The position numbers and the translations under genes were made by a program. From Oscheius tipulae (lineage: Eukaryota > Nematoda > Chromadorea > Rhabditida > Rhabditidae), in the NCBI GenBank assembly GCA_037178975.1, contig JASJZH010000004.1, forward strand, positions 5,084,001 to 5,148,000: 64,000 bases of DNA. The letters run 5' to 3'. A model generated the notes under the pieces. The model ran no database searches. It saw only the letters and a program-made list of their open reading frames with translations, and had not been told where the DNA came from. This document shows positions 51,101 to 61,756 of the stretch, piece by piece (the stretch's first letter is position 1; each line of letters starts with the position of its first letter).

Positions 51101-53490
51101 TAGGCATAACTTCTTCTCTGAAATCTTTTTCAGTGTTCTGTAACGTGTGGCACTGGTGTTCAACGACGTCGTGTCTGGTGCGAAGATGCCACTTCGCTGC
51201 GAACACAATCCGATTCAAAATGTGAAGAGGAAAAGCCGTCTGACACAAGACCGTGCGAGCTGCCAAACTGTGATGCAACACGACCACAATGGCAGTCTTC
51301 GGCCTGGAGCGCGGTACGTCGTCGAGACCGGCAACGTGCTCGAAACGGCACTCGTCGCCGTCGTCCGTCTCACATTCCACTGTAGCCAACTTTGTCTTTG
51401 TCCAATATCTCGTCTTCTTGCTCATCTCTCGCAGTTTTCAAAACTGGCTCCGCGCATCTCCGTGTCTTGTCCCGTGTCTCTCTATGTGTTTATATGAAGA
51501 GTTCTACTCATTGTCTTTGTCTCTCGCATGTCGCTCTCTGTGTTGCACTTTCCTTCCTGTCAAACTCTTTCCTTCTTCCATAACACATGTCTTTTAGTGT
51601 TCGGCCAAGTGCGGGAGAGGCGTTCGACGTCGACAACTCAAATGTATCGACGGGAACACAAACATGACTCTGGATCATTCTCGCTGTGATCCATCACGGC
51701 GTCCTTTGGAGGAATTGAAATGTAGATCTGGACATTGTCCACGCTGGAGAGGGACACCTTGGAGCACGGTGTGTTTTCTCCTCCGAGTGCCTCTACCTCC
51801 TTCCATAATACTAATCATGCCTTCTTTTTCCAGTGCTCCACCACTTGTGGTTCTGGAGTTCGACAGAGAGAAGTCTTCTGTCAGCGGGGAAGACGTCAAC
51901 GAGCGAACGACAGCGACTGCGATCCTACGGATAAGCCTCCGAGCGAGAGCAAGTGTATCATTGCTCTGTGTCCAGCCTATCATTGGAAACCCACTCCTTG
52001 GAGCAAGGTATTCTTTTTTAACGGTTGTTTTGAGAAGACGTGTTCGTTCGTTCAGGAGTGGAAAGACTACGTTCTTTGGTAACTAGATATAGTGTGGTTG
52101 TAGAGGGCTTTTTTCTAGAAATATCTATCAGAAAACACGACTTAAAATATATTTTGCAGTGCGTGGATAACTGCCAGAAGGGACAACAGATTCGTCGGGT
52201 GTACTGCCTGAGTAACAGCGGCAAGAGAGCAGCTCCTCGAATGTGTAGCAAACAGCCAATGCCTCCTCAAGCTAGACCGTGTGACCTCTCCAAGTGTCCT
52301 TATGAATGGGTTCCGGGACCCTGGCAATCGGTAACAGCCTTTGTTAACAAACCAAATGCATCCTTAGTGCTCGAGAACTTGCGGAACGGGAATCCAGATG
52401 AGAAGTATCCAATGCCGAGTAAAGAGTAACAACGCCACCACAAAAGAAGATGAGCCAACTGTTCCGAAAGAACGCTGTACTGTCCACACACTTCCAAACG
52501 AGACCCAATCTTGTAACCTCACTCCCTGCGACGCCGAGTTCCTTTGGAGTGTGGGGCCGTGGGAATCTGTGAGTTATACTCTTTTAGTGGCAGCAAGAAT
52601 CTCGTTCCAGTGTTCACAGACCTGTGGCCAAGGAATACGACGACGAAGAGTTCGTTGTCAGACTCGTGAGGGAGGACGCGCTTCGAGAGATCAATGTGAA
52701 GCCATCTCTCCGAGACCCAAACGGACACAGATTTGTTCTCTTCGAAACTGTCTTCCTGCTACTTGTCATGAGATAAAGGGAACAGATGGAGCCCATACTC
52801 CCGATGGAAACTACACGGTTCTTCTCGACGGTTTCCCTATCCTAGTCTACTGTCACAAGATGAACCAAACGATTCCTGGCACCTACATCAACCTTGAGCC
52901 CCAAAATAACTTTGCCGAAGTCTACGGAAAACGGTATGTGTCATGTCTTGCCACACTTGCAACTTTTAGACTACTCTACCCGTATACTTGCCCGAACAAT
53001 GGAGAACGGAATGATTCCTGTCAGTGTACTGATCATGGCGATGCCAACGCAGGATTCACACGTTTCCACAAAGTTCGAGTCGATCTATTGAACAGAAAGA
53101 TTAACAGTTAGTTTGCTTTAGATATCATTAACATATAAAATACAGTCAATGACTTCACATTTGCGGAAACAATGTCGGGACAGAAAGTTGCCTATGGAAC
53201 CGCCGGCGACTGTTTCAGCATGATCGACTGCCCTCAAGGTCATTTTCAAATTGATCTCATCGGAACTGGACTCAAAGTGGTCGATGATCTTCTCTGGGAG
53301 GACAAGGGACATCGAACCTTCTCCAGGCTGAGCAGAACCATGGTCAGTTGATTCGTTTCTCTTGGCAAAGAACAACTTTCAGAACAATGCTCGAGTGGAG
53401 GGCTACTGTGGTGGTTACTGCGGCAAGTGTGCCCCGGACAAGTACAAGGGTCTCATCTTTGAAATCGATCCCAGACAACTCTCTCCCTAG
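45196..53490 (+). CDS. gon-1: ADAMTS metalloprotease with 18 thrombospondin repeats and GON domain (GON-1)
   Basis: Twenty-five coding exons join in phase to about 2062 residues, near the 2150 of C. elegans GON-1. The model is: a signal peptide ([20 protein letters not shown], exon 45196-45322, tentative), a prodomain (45867-46528), a furin site RDRRSRR near 46735, the catalytic domain with HELGHVFNIPHDD (split at 47221/47264), disintegrin-like and first TSR exons, the Cys-rich/spacer region (about 47950-48900), then a long TSR array and the GON domain (from about 52750, ending [11 protein letters not shown]). Counting W..W..C.. motifs gives 18 repeats. From the eighth repeat on, almost every intron falls in phase 0 just before the first cysteine. 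GON-1 is a secreted protease that remodels basement membrane during gonad cell migration and also acts at synapses and in ER transport. The stop is at 53488-53490. Confidence 0.95.
45594..45858 (+). CDS. Possible small coding segment inside gon-1 intron 1
   Basis: An ATG at 45594 opens a frame ([18 protein letters not shown]) that reaches AGGAAAAG at 45673. If a 31-base GTGTGG...GCAG segment is removed, it continues in frame as [19 protein letters not shown] and ends at TGA 45858. The result would be a roughly 77-residue charged, helical protein of no known family. It could be a separate small gene, an alternative gon-1 exon, or chance. The intron would be shorter than any other in the window, which lowers confidence. 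Confidence 0.25.
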
Positions 53491-54228
53491 TGGTTCTCTT
53501 TCCAGTACAGATACCAGGATCTCATTTCCAATAGTCTCTTTAGTCTTCTACCGGTTCCTCTTACTCTCTTTCTATCTTCACTGCCCTAGATTTACAAATA
53601 CCCACAAGCCTTTCCTCTCCCTATCTGTTCCAATTGTTGTTCTAATGAGCATAATAACTTCTTTTCTTAGGTATTTATTCCAATGTCCAGATGGTTGTTT
53701 TCTTTCCTCATATTAAATGTTTCTTCTTACTCTGCTCCATTGGGAAAAAGACAGCGGAAGAGGTCCGATCTCGGCGTATAAGAGGGCGAACCTGTTTCGT
53801 AGCACGTTAAGCGGCAGATTGGATCAACTCTTTTTCAACCAGGGGATATCGCAACACCTGTATAGAGATAACCGGTGCCATCAAAAGGTTGGTCAGAAAG
53901 ATTCGAGCGTTCCAAAGGTGATCGTAGTCGAACATGGTCGGTTAAACAATATTTTAACTACTCGACCAATTTAAAAACTTTGAAAGAGATCGTCCGACAA
54001 TAAGCTCTGACTAAATTTGGAAACACGAAGATGTGGAATTGGTGCAAATGATTCCGCGGAAAAGTAGTAGAAGATTGCTCTATACAAAAAAGAGCATTTT
54101 CTTCAGAGAACTAGCTTCTCATTACACCTTCGATCTTTAGTTTCCCAGAGATCAGATCCAAACTCCAGGTATCCCCTGGAGAACAGTCTCCGCCCCGGCG
54201 GCTTCCAATTATCTCGTTCAGATCTGTC
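53491..54228. other. Intergenic stretch after gon-1
   Basis: Pyrimidine-rich 3' flank followed by AT-rich sequence. No exon is supported. Confidence 0.35.
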
Positions 54229-54863
54229 ATGAACTACGTGGTCTCCTCTAAGCGATTTCTCCTTTTCTGCTTCATAACTCTACGGTCAGTATCCCTTGGT
54301 ATTGCCTGCTTGAGCTCGGCCAATCCCACTCCGGATATCACGACAACTACTCCTTTCCGTACGTTTTCAACTTTGTTGGACTGTGTACCTATATGTTCAA
54401 AACCCACTTAAAGTTGAAATTTGACTGACCATTTTAAGCCTGTCCATGTGCCTTGCCTTCAACGGACACAACTGCGGAATGCAGGGCTCCTGTATTCCCA
54501 CAACCTCCAGCCGGTGTTCCAATATTGAGCATCGCATATAATACCGCTGATATGACCTGTCAGGGACAGATGTCAGGTTGGGATAGTTTATAGATAGTCT
54601 GAAGAAGAGCTCAAACCATCTCTTGTGTTTGAGCTTTTCGAAAAGAGATTTTAAAACTAAACGCTTGTAGGCTGTGTCAAATATCGAATTGTAACACAAG
54701 ACGGGAGATGCAACAACGCGGTTCAAAGCTACGATCCGGTAAACTTTCGGAATATTGTTTAATGCAGTTTTAGGCAACAGTACTACCTCTCGTATGTGAT
54801 GGAGGACCTCTCTTCCTCGCGCCTGCCGATCCCATAGTCAAAGTGGACTGTCAACCGAACTAA
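54229..54863 (+). CDS. Secreted cysteine-containing protein, nematode type
   Basis: Exons 54229-54358, 54439-54576, 54671-54738 and 54774-54863 join in phase to 141 residues. A hydrophobic N-terminus (KRFLLFCFITLRSVSLGIAC) is a signal peptide, followed by a Thr-rich linker and CPCALPSTD. The core has ADMTCQGQM, then GCVKYRIV with RCNNAV and LPLVCDGGPLF, ending VDCQPN. The spacing of cysteines and the CDG-like turn resemble the nematode-restricted DUF281/C6 secreted proteins, but the match is by eye and weak. No enzymatic motif is present. Probable role: an extracellular or cuticle-associated product. The last two introns are short and canonical; the second is longer (94 bases). Confidence 0.55.
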
Positions 54864-55636
54864 TTTATTACACTTGTGATGCCTGTATTAATTAAATATA
54901 TGTCTTTTACTGAATTTTTACCGTTAGCATAGAATGTATTCAATAGATGTAACCAGAATCTTGGCTAGAACACAACTGCCTGGCTGTAGCGGGATGGACA
55001 GTCCGTGTTAATGGGAGGGAAAAACTTGATCCTGGACCGATTGAGATCGGACCCTTGTTTGCATCACTTGATGACGGTTATTCGAACAAGCTTGTATAAG
55101 AATTAAGAGAATGTTACCTCGAAAAACTCCTAGGAGTCTGGGCAGTACGGAACCTAAGCCTACAAAGGAGGTAGATATGCAAACGCGATTCCTGCGAGAA
55201 TGACGTTTGTAACCGGCCCTCACCCGAAGAAGAAAGCAAGATAGAGCGTATGCTTACGAGATAGAACTGCTTTTGGCCGAGTTTCGCGCAAAAGGAGACG
55301 TGAGGAATTTACTGCCAGATGAACTTCAAAGTATCGTAAAGAAGATGGTCTTATTCACAGCCACTAGGACAATCTAATTGCGGCTCATTATGTTGTTCTA
55401 TAAACAGGGTACCCTTCATCCAAAGGCACATCTTGACTATATGCAGAATATCCATCTTTCTATGTAGCTTTCAGAATATTGTCACTTCTCTACTTCTTCC
55501 AACAATTCAGCGTAAATGGTTTGACATAAATAAATCATAGAATGACCTCCGTTCTAGAACCATTCACATTAGTAATCCCTCCCTCCTGGATAACTATCGA
55601 AAAGGCTCAAAGGCTGAATTGGTATCATTCGCTATT
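54864..55636. other. Intergenic stretch with one protein-like segment near 55230-55377
   Basis: On the plus strand the frame ending at TAA 55375-55377 reads AYEIELLLAEFRAKGDVRN then LLPDELQSIVKKMVLF, with strong coding character, but no in-frame ATG or phase-matching 5' exon was found. It may be the last exon of a small unrecognised gene. The rest holds nothing identifiable. Confidence 0.3.
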
Positions 55637-56089
55637 ATGCGTCGTTTGGAACGTCGAGAGGCTAATCGGCGGGAACGACAGCGGATGGCCATGCTCAACG
55701 ACGGATTTCGGGAGTTACATCGGTCACTTCCTCTCTTCCCCCATGAAAACAACTTGAGTCGAATCGACACTCTTCGGTGAGTGTAGCTCTTTTAGAGTCT
55801 TTTTAGTTCACAAAACAATACATATATCAAGATTTTAAAGCTCGTTCATTGAAATAGTCTGTTTAGCTGAGAAGTTTAAAACGCAATCCTGTAACATTGT
55901 TCGTGGCGGAAAAAGGGTTCCGCCACGACCAATGTTAGAATGTTGCGTTTTAAACTTCTCACTTGTCAGCTGAACAGCTATGTAGTTCCAACTTTCTAAA
56001 ATAATTTGCTGCAAGTTTCACTCCATTTCAGACTGGCCATTGTCTACCTTCGTTTTCTTCGCGAGTTGCTGTCATCCGGCACGCTGTAA
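55637..56089 (+). CDS. Basic helix-loop-helix transcription factor
   Basis: Exons 55637-55776 and 56032-56089 join in phase. The product is a bHLH domain almost alone: basic region RREANRRERQRM, helix 1 AMLNDGFRELHRSLPLF, loop PHENNLSRIDTLR, helix 2 LAIVYLRFLRELL. The intron sits between TLR and LAI, a position often used in this family. The sequence resembles class A tissue-specific factors (Fer3/NATO3, PTF1, HLH-13 type) that dimerise with Daughterless/E proteins on CANNTG sites. With the start chosen here (55637) it is only 65 residues; the frame stays open upstream to 55543, so an N-terminal exon is likely missing. The exact ortholog is not certain. Its 255-base intron carries a large hairpin. 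Confidence 0.72.
55865..55971. repeat. Long imperfect hairpin inside the bHLH intron
   Basis: Arms 55869-55910 and 55919-55960 fold back on each other: 18 perfect base pairs (GAGAAGTTTAAAACGCAA / TTGCGTTTTAAACTTCTC), a small internal loop, seven pairs (AACATTG / CAATGTT), two mismatches, and ten pairs (CGTGGCGGAA / TTCCGCCACG) around an AAAGGG-type loop. Outer AGCTGA/TCAGCT extends it to 55865-55971. The size and shape fit either a miniature inverted-repeat element or a microRNA-like precursor. Confidence 0.6.
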
Positions 56090-56733
56090 ACTGAGAAGAA
56101 CTTGTCTGCCAGCTGTTGATCCGTAAAAAAAAGAGGATACGAGTCTGCATCAATTCCGCGGTCAATGCCCTTCCGAGTACAATGGGCGTCGCTGGTTACA
56201 TTAGGAAAGAGAGCAGCGAGCATTCGATCATGCTTCGACGGTCGACATAAAAAGTGATGACCTTGTTCAGAAGGCAGATGGAACGCTTAAAAAGCTCGTC
56301 ACGTTACAGCAGACGCTAAAAACGAACAGACAATACCGGGTGTGGTCACAGCAGAGTTTTTGAAAAACGTGATTTGGAACATTACGGTTCTAATTGCATA
56401 TCGGAATATATAACTCGACAAAACCTCGCAATAATATGCACTTTTGGCCTTGATCGGATTCTCGTTTCCACCCTCGGGCAATAATGACTGAACAGTAAAT
56501 GTAGGAGCTACTTAAAGGTGTGCTCAATCAAAATCGGCTAGACGAAATCGGTCGAGTCTAGAAATCATTTCTTCTCCCGACATACCCTCTTTGCATACGA
56601 TTTCTTTCCTTTGATACGCCCTTAGGCGGAAAGGGCTGAAGGCCAAGTGGTAGGCGACCTTCTCAATGGTCAAACGAGGTCTTTTTTGTCGTCTCACCTC
56701 AGCAGGTTCTTCTTCCTCCGCCCTCGGGCCTGC
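56090..56733. other. Intergenic stretch upstream of the repetitive precursor gene
   Basis: No exon is supported; the minus-strand frame 56524-56766 runs through the promoter and is a by-product. This is the likely control region of the gene at 56775. Confidence 0.35.
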
Positions 56734-56741
56734 TATAAAAG
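56734..56741 (+). promoter_or_regulatory. TATA box of the repetitive precursor gene
   Basis: TATAAAAG lies 34 bases before the start codon, so transcription would begin only a few bases upstream of the ATG, leaving a very short leader. A strong TATA box fits a highly, tissue-specifically expressed secreted product. Confidence 0.6.
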
Positions 56742-56774
56742 GGCATTGTACGCCGTCTACTGTCATCAGCAGAC

Positions 56775-57546
56775 ATGAACATCTTTCTCTCTATTCTTCT
56801 ATTCGCAGCCGCAGTTCATAGCAAAGCTGGTCTGTCTTTTTTGTTTTTCTCTTAATTCTCTTTTAGTCTTCAAACGAAACTCTTATGGTGACGAGGCTGT
56901 AACGCCGGCAGTTGTTGAGGCTCCTTCCAGTGAAGCACCAGTCCAAGAAGTTGTACCCGAAGCAGTTCCGGTAGTTTCCGAGACAATTACTTCATCCGAC
57001 CAGGCTCCGTCCGAGAAATCTGGTTATCGGAAAAGAAGAGATGCACAGAACAGTTACGGGGATGAGCAGGTGACCGAGGCTGCTCCAGTCAAGCAGGAGT
57101 ATCCTCAAGAAGCTGTTCCTGAAGCACCCGCAGAGCAGATTCCGACCGAAACTTCTCCCGCTCCCGCTGCTCCAGTCGAGCAGTCCGGCTACAGAAAACG
57201 TCGTGAAGCCCAAAATAGTTACGGAGATGAACCGATCTCCGAAGCTCCCGTAGAGACCACGTCTGCTCCCGAAACGACCGCTGTTGTTCAGGAACAAGCT
57301 CCCGAGGTTGTTCCAGTTGAGACTCCGGCTCCCGTCGATCAGGCTCCTCCTTCCGAAAAGTCTGGTTATAGGAAGAGAAGAGACGCTCAAAACAGCTACG
57401 GGGATGAACCATTGTCTGAAGCTCCGAAGCAAGAGTATCCTCAAGAAACTCCCGAAGAAACGACTCCTGTAGCTGAGGTTGTTCCTGAACAGGTTCCCTC
57501 GGAAACTCCTGCTCCCGAGACACCAGTGGAACAGTCTGGATATTAG
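56775..57546 (+). CDS. Secreted precursor with four acidic repeats separated by RKRR furin sites
   Basis: Exons 56775-56829 and 56867-57546 give 244 residues. Residues 1-18 (MNIFLSILLFAAAVHSKA) form a signal peptide, followed by VFKR. Four units follow: 23-72, 77-127, 132-186 and 191-244. Each begins (D/E)AQNSYGDE (the first just NSYGDE), runs through an acidic Pro/Glu/Val/Ala-rich middle, and ends SGY. The three junctions are all RKRR, a classic furin/proprotein-convertase site, and the last unit ends with SGY directly before the stop. Processing would release four similar 50-55 residue peptides. No cysteine or known domain is present. It could be a peptide-signal precursor, a cuticle or eggshell matrix component, or a host-directed secretion; which is unknown. 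AATAAA is at 57574. Confidence 0.85.
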
Positions 57547-57643
57547 GCCGGAATAGCTTTAACAACAAGAAGAAATAAAATAATTTACCTAAACAATCTA
57601 TCTACCTGTATCTAATTGAGCCTACCAAAAGTGAAAAAAAGAA

Positions 57644-60088
57644 TCACAAGGACTGTGACTCCACAAGTCTGTAATAGTCTCCACATTTCTTCATCAACTC
57701 TGCGTGTGTTCCCTGCTCGGCCACCTTTTTGTTCTTGATTACGTAGATCCGATTGGCGTTCTGGATTGTGGAGAGACGATGTGCGATTATGATAGTCGTT
57801 CTGCCCTTCATTGCTACCTCTAAGGCGTCTCTGACCAGCTTCTCGCTTTCCGTATCAAGGGCTGAGGTTGCCTCGTCCAAAATGAGGATCGGAGGGTTCT
57901 TCAGCAGGGCTCTCGCGATGGCTATTCTCTGAAATGGTAACAATAAACATAGCACGAAGCAACATACCTGTTTTTGCCCACCAGATAGCAGAGTCCCCCG
58001 CTCACCGACGACAGTCTGGTATCCATTCGGGAAGGTCTCGATAAAATTGTGCGCATTGGCTAGTTTTGCGGCTGCTCGTATCTGAAGTACTTGTTTGGTT
58101 TCAAGAAAGAAAGCAGTACCTCTTCCTCCGTGGCTTCTGGTTTTCCATAACGGATATTCTCCTCGACGGTCGTATGGAAAAGTACAGGCTCCTGAGAAAT
58201 TAGACCGATGACACGTCCTCTTAGCCATTCGAGATTCAAGTCACGAAGATCTTTTCCGTCGAGTAGAACTCTTCCCGATGTCGGGTCGTAGAATCTTTCC
58301 ACCAAGGCCGTGATCGTACTCTTTCCTGAAAGTATTCTTTGTAAGACGGAAAATGGCAAGTAACCTCCTCCACTTGGTCCGCAAAGAGCCACAATCTGTC
58401 CAGCCGGAATGTCCAAATCCAGCCCTTCCAGCACTTGATGATTATTTCTTGTCGGATAACTAAATCCGACATTCTCAAAAGTTACTTGTCCCCAGAGAGT
58501 GTGATAGGGAATACAAACTCCATCGTCCATTCTCATTGTCGGTGTGATGTTGATAAACTAAAAAATGTTGCGATGAAGCCGAAAATGAGGAGACCTGGAA
58601 AACTCTTGCTCCAGCTGTCCATCCTTTTAGTGCATGGCCGAAGATGACGGAGAGTTGGCTGAGCGATTTTTGAAAGGTTTGGGCAGTTACGAGAAACGAC
58701 ATCAAATCTCCTGGAGTCATCTGACCGCTGTGTATCAGACCTGAGCCAGCGTAAAGAACCGACAAGACGATTCCGTTTAGGAAAAGGTTTGTTCCCGCTG
58801 AAAAGTGGTTTTGATGTGAGAATGAAATGAAACTACCCTGGAAAATGCCGATTCCAAAGCCTAGAAGTTCATTCATGAAACACGCTTTCCTAACTTCGGA
58901 TGCAAAGAGCTCCGTTTCTTTCTTTTCCATTGCGAAAGCTTTGACAGTTCGGATATTTCCAAAAGCTTCGTCTGCTACACCGGCTGCAACAGCGGACTGT
59001 GCCTGACTTCTTTATCCAGACATTTTAAGGTATAATAAATAGAAACTACTTTCGACTAAGACTCCTCAGCAAGGCGCCACAAAGAGTTCCGACAGCTATG
59101 ACGAGAGGAAGGGCAGCGAGAGTGATCATTGTCATTTGTGGAGAAAGTCGGACCAGAGTTGCTATACACCCAGCTGTCTGCGCGAAAGTTTTCAGTCCTT
59201 GAGAGATAGTCATTTTGAAGCAACTTTTGAATTCTTGGACATCCGAGTTTAGTCGGGAGGATAACTCGCCAGACTTCTGAATACCTGTTAAAGATCGATT
59301 AAAACAGTTCGAACTAACCTCGTGGTCGTGAAACGACATATCCAAATGAAGAAGACGATCAAATAGTCGGATTCTTAAGTCGGTGGCCATTCGTTCCCCG
59401 AGAACTGTGATGAAAGATATATACATGAACGTCAGAAACGCCTGGGCGGTGTAGCAGCTCACAAGCTTCAGAGCATCTTTGTTGATTATCGACAAATCGG
59501 TGCCCTTTCCTTGCGCCTGGTCTCGTATCAATTGCACTATTGTGTCGATGAGGGCTCCGAGATGAATTGGTAGCTGGATATTTACGGCTGCTGTCAAAAT
59601 GGCACACTAAATACGGTAAAAAGATGTCAATGTCTGGAAAAAAACAGACCACAACTGCTGCTAGAAAGTATCCGATGTAGGGCTTCAGCAGCTGCCACAG
59701 ATCGCTCCAGCTGAGGCTTGGTTCTGGTTCCGAGAATTTGTCTTCGCGTAATTTTTCGGCTCTTTTACTGATAGTGGCTTGTTTACATGTGGCTGTTCTA
59801 GAATGAAACTAAACGTTTAAAGGAAATAGCATACCTCAACAGTGGTGCACAAGTGAGACTGACTCCAAATAACTTGGTTGCTTTTAGTACTTTATGGTGT
59901 GTTACCGGCTTACTACACCATTGTCTTGTGCTTCTTGGAAGAACGTGTCTGTATGTATTTGTATAGAATGAATTACAGAAGAGAACCCACTTTAGCGAGT
60001 TCCAATATGTTGATGAAAGATTCTTGAAGGAAAAGCCTGGCGATCGGCTCAAAGCCGTGCCTATAGCACATATTTTTGAAAGACTCAT
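57644..60088 (-). CDS. ABCB8: Mitochondrial ABC half-transporter ABCB8
   Basis: Ten exons join in phase on the minus strand: 59835-60088, 59650-59797, 59319-59606, 59050-59276, 58837-59006, 58595-58797, 58365-58557, 58120-58325, 57968-58081 and 57644-57928, giving about 695 residues. The N-terminus is Ser/Arg-rich, as in a mitochondrial presequence. The membrane domain has [20 protein letters not shown], nearly the human ABCB8 sequence. The ATPase domain has Walker A GPSGGGKST (split by an intron), the Q-loop ISQEPVLF, signature LSGGQKQR, Walker [13 protein letters not shown] and H-loop [12 protein letters not shown]8 is the ATP-binding part of the inner-membrane mitoKATP channel and is linked to iron export. 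A 42-base stretch in exon 1 with splice-like ends may be an extra in-frame intron. It is divergent from the ADP/ATP carrier next door. Confidence 0.93.
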
Positions 60089-60407
60089 GGGTCTGTATTG
60101 TCTGAAACATAACTATGTTACACATGGGGAATCAAAAAAGTGTTTATGAGGCAAACAACAAGAAATTTACAGGAGAAAATATTGAGCCAGCACTTTTGCT
60201 CGGTTTCAGTGTTTTGAAAATATCGTTTGTAGGCGGCAGAAATAATTCTACGCAATTGCGTATTGTAATTTCCTATCTGGATTACGGTATTTTCAGGAAT
60301 TGCATGGATTTGAGGGGGAAATCGCAAGTTCTTGTGATGTTTTTACCCGTATTTTTCTGTTCGCTTTCCCGTCAATATACACTAACCAATGTTTTTCAGT
60401 ACTAGTA
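60089..60407. promoter_or_regulatory. Shared head-to-head promoter of ABCB8 and the ADP/ATP carrier
   Basis: Only 319 bases separate the two divergent start codons. TTTTCAG ends eight bases before the carrier ATG and may be a trans-splice acceptor. Both products sit in the mitochondrial inner membrane and handle adenine nucleotides, so common control is plausible. No TATA box is obvious. Confidence 0.45.
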
Positions 60408-61513
60408 ATGACTAGGAAGCGTGACAAATTCGTCCGCGATTTAGCAGTAGGAGGTACAGCAGCCGCAGTCTCTAAAACAGCAGTAGCCCCGATAGAACGT
60501 GTGAAGCTTCTTCTACAGGTTTGTCGTCATTTTCCTTCCACGATACTTATTTCAGGTTCAATACTCACATAGAGATATTGCCGCCGATAAAAGGTATACG
60601 GGCATTATCGACGCATTTCGACGAGTTCCACAAGAGCAGGGCTTTCTTTCCCTTTGGAGAGGTAATCTCACCAATGTAGCACGGTATTTTCCCACTCAGG
60701 TGAGCCTTGTTTCGTTGTCTATGTTCCTTTTCAGTTTAGGCTCTCAATTTTGCTTTCAATGATCTCTACAAAACGTTAATGCTCAGGCATTTGAATCGTG
60801 AACAGCATTTTTGGCAATACACGGCTCGTTCTCTTGCCGCCGGCGGCTTGGCAGGCTCCACAACTCTCTGCTTCGTCTATCCGCTCGATTTTATTCGAAC
60901 AAGACTGTCGGTCGACATCGGAAGCAATCCCGCAAACCGAACATACAAGGTATGTCTTTTTCCAGTTGTTAGGGAACTTATTCCGTTTTAGGGCTTTACG
61001 CATTGCCTGATGCAAACAGCGAAGAGCGAAGGGGTTCTCGGTCTCTACCGCGGATTTTTCATCTCGATCCAGACGTACTTCATCTACAGAGCAGTATATT
61101 TCGGCATGTACGACACTATTCGACATTTTGTGGAAAAGGACAAGAAGAAGTTGCATTTTTTCGGATCGTTTTTCATCGCCCAGGTAGTTTTCACTATAAT
61201 TTCATAGAACTATATGTTTAGACAGTTTCCGCTTGTTCTGCCTACATAACTTATCCCTGGGATACGGTCAGAAGAAGAATGATGATCAAAGGCACCTTGA
61301 CGACGGGACACGCCTTCACTGTAGCGCGTAAAATCATTCATCAGGAAGGTGTCCGCGGCCTATTCAAAGGAGCGTTAGCCAATGTATTCAGGTATGTTTT
61401 CTATACTTACGTTTTACCTCTTTTTGTGTTGTCTTCATCCAAAAATACTTTTTAGAAGCGGCGGAGGAGCTCTCGTAATGGCCATATACGAAGAAATTCA
61501 GAAGCATTTGTGA
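60408..61513 (+). CDS. ant-1: Mitochondrial ADP/ATP carrier
   Basis: Six exons, 60408-60518, 60556-60699, 60740-60949, 60992-61183, 61222-61391 and 61456-61513, give 294 residues. Three mitochondrial-carrier repeats are seen, with the signatures [22 protein letters not shown] and [13 protein letters not shown]. The RRRMM stretch identifies the ADP/ATP translocase, which swaps cytosolic ADP for matrix ATP. The canonical hexapeptide is RRRMMM; here the last residue is Ile. [19 protein letters not shown] and [20 protein letters not shown] are also typical. The likely trans-splice site before the ATG and a divergent ABCB8 promoter are noted separately. A diverged paralogue, as in the multi-copy C. 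elegans family, is possible. Confidence 0.92.
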
Positions 61514-61756
61514 CACTGACATACAACTAGTTTTCCATCATTTTATAGATTTCATACTAGATATAGTTTTATTGTCATTTGATGACCTCTTTACTCGGTG
61601 CTCAAACTGTTTTCTTGTTTTGTTGCTCGTCTAGAAGTAGACATTTGGTTGATATTGTGCCTCGACGCAGAAGTGGTCTCAAACCTTTCTCCTAGTCATA
61701 AAGAATAAAGAACAATAAACCTCGTATATTATTCTCTGTGTACTGCTGGAAAAGGA

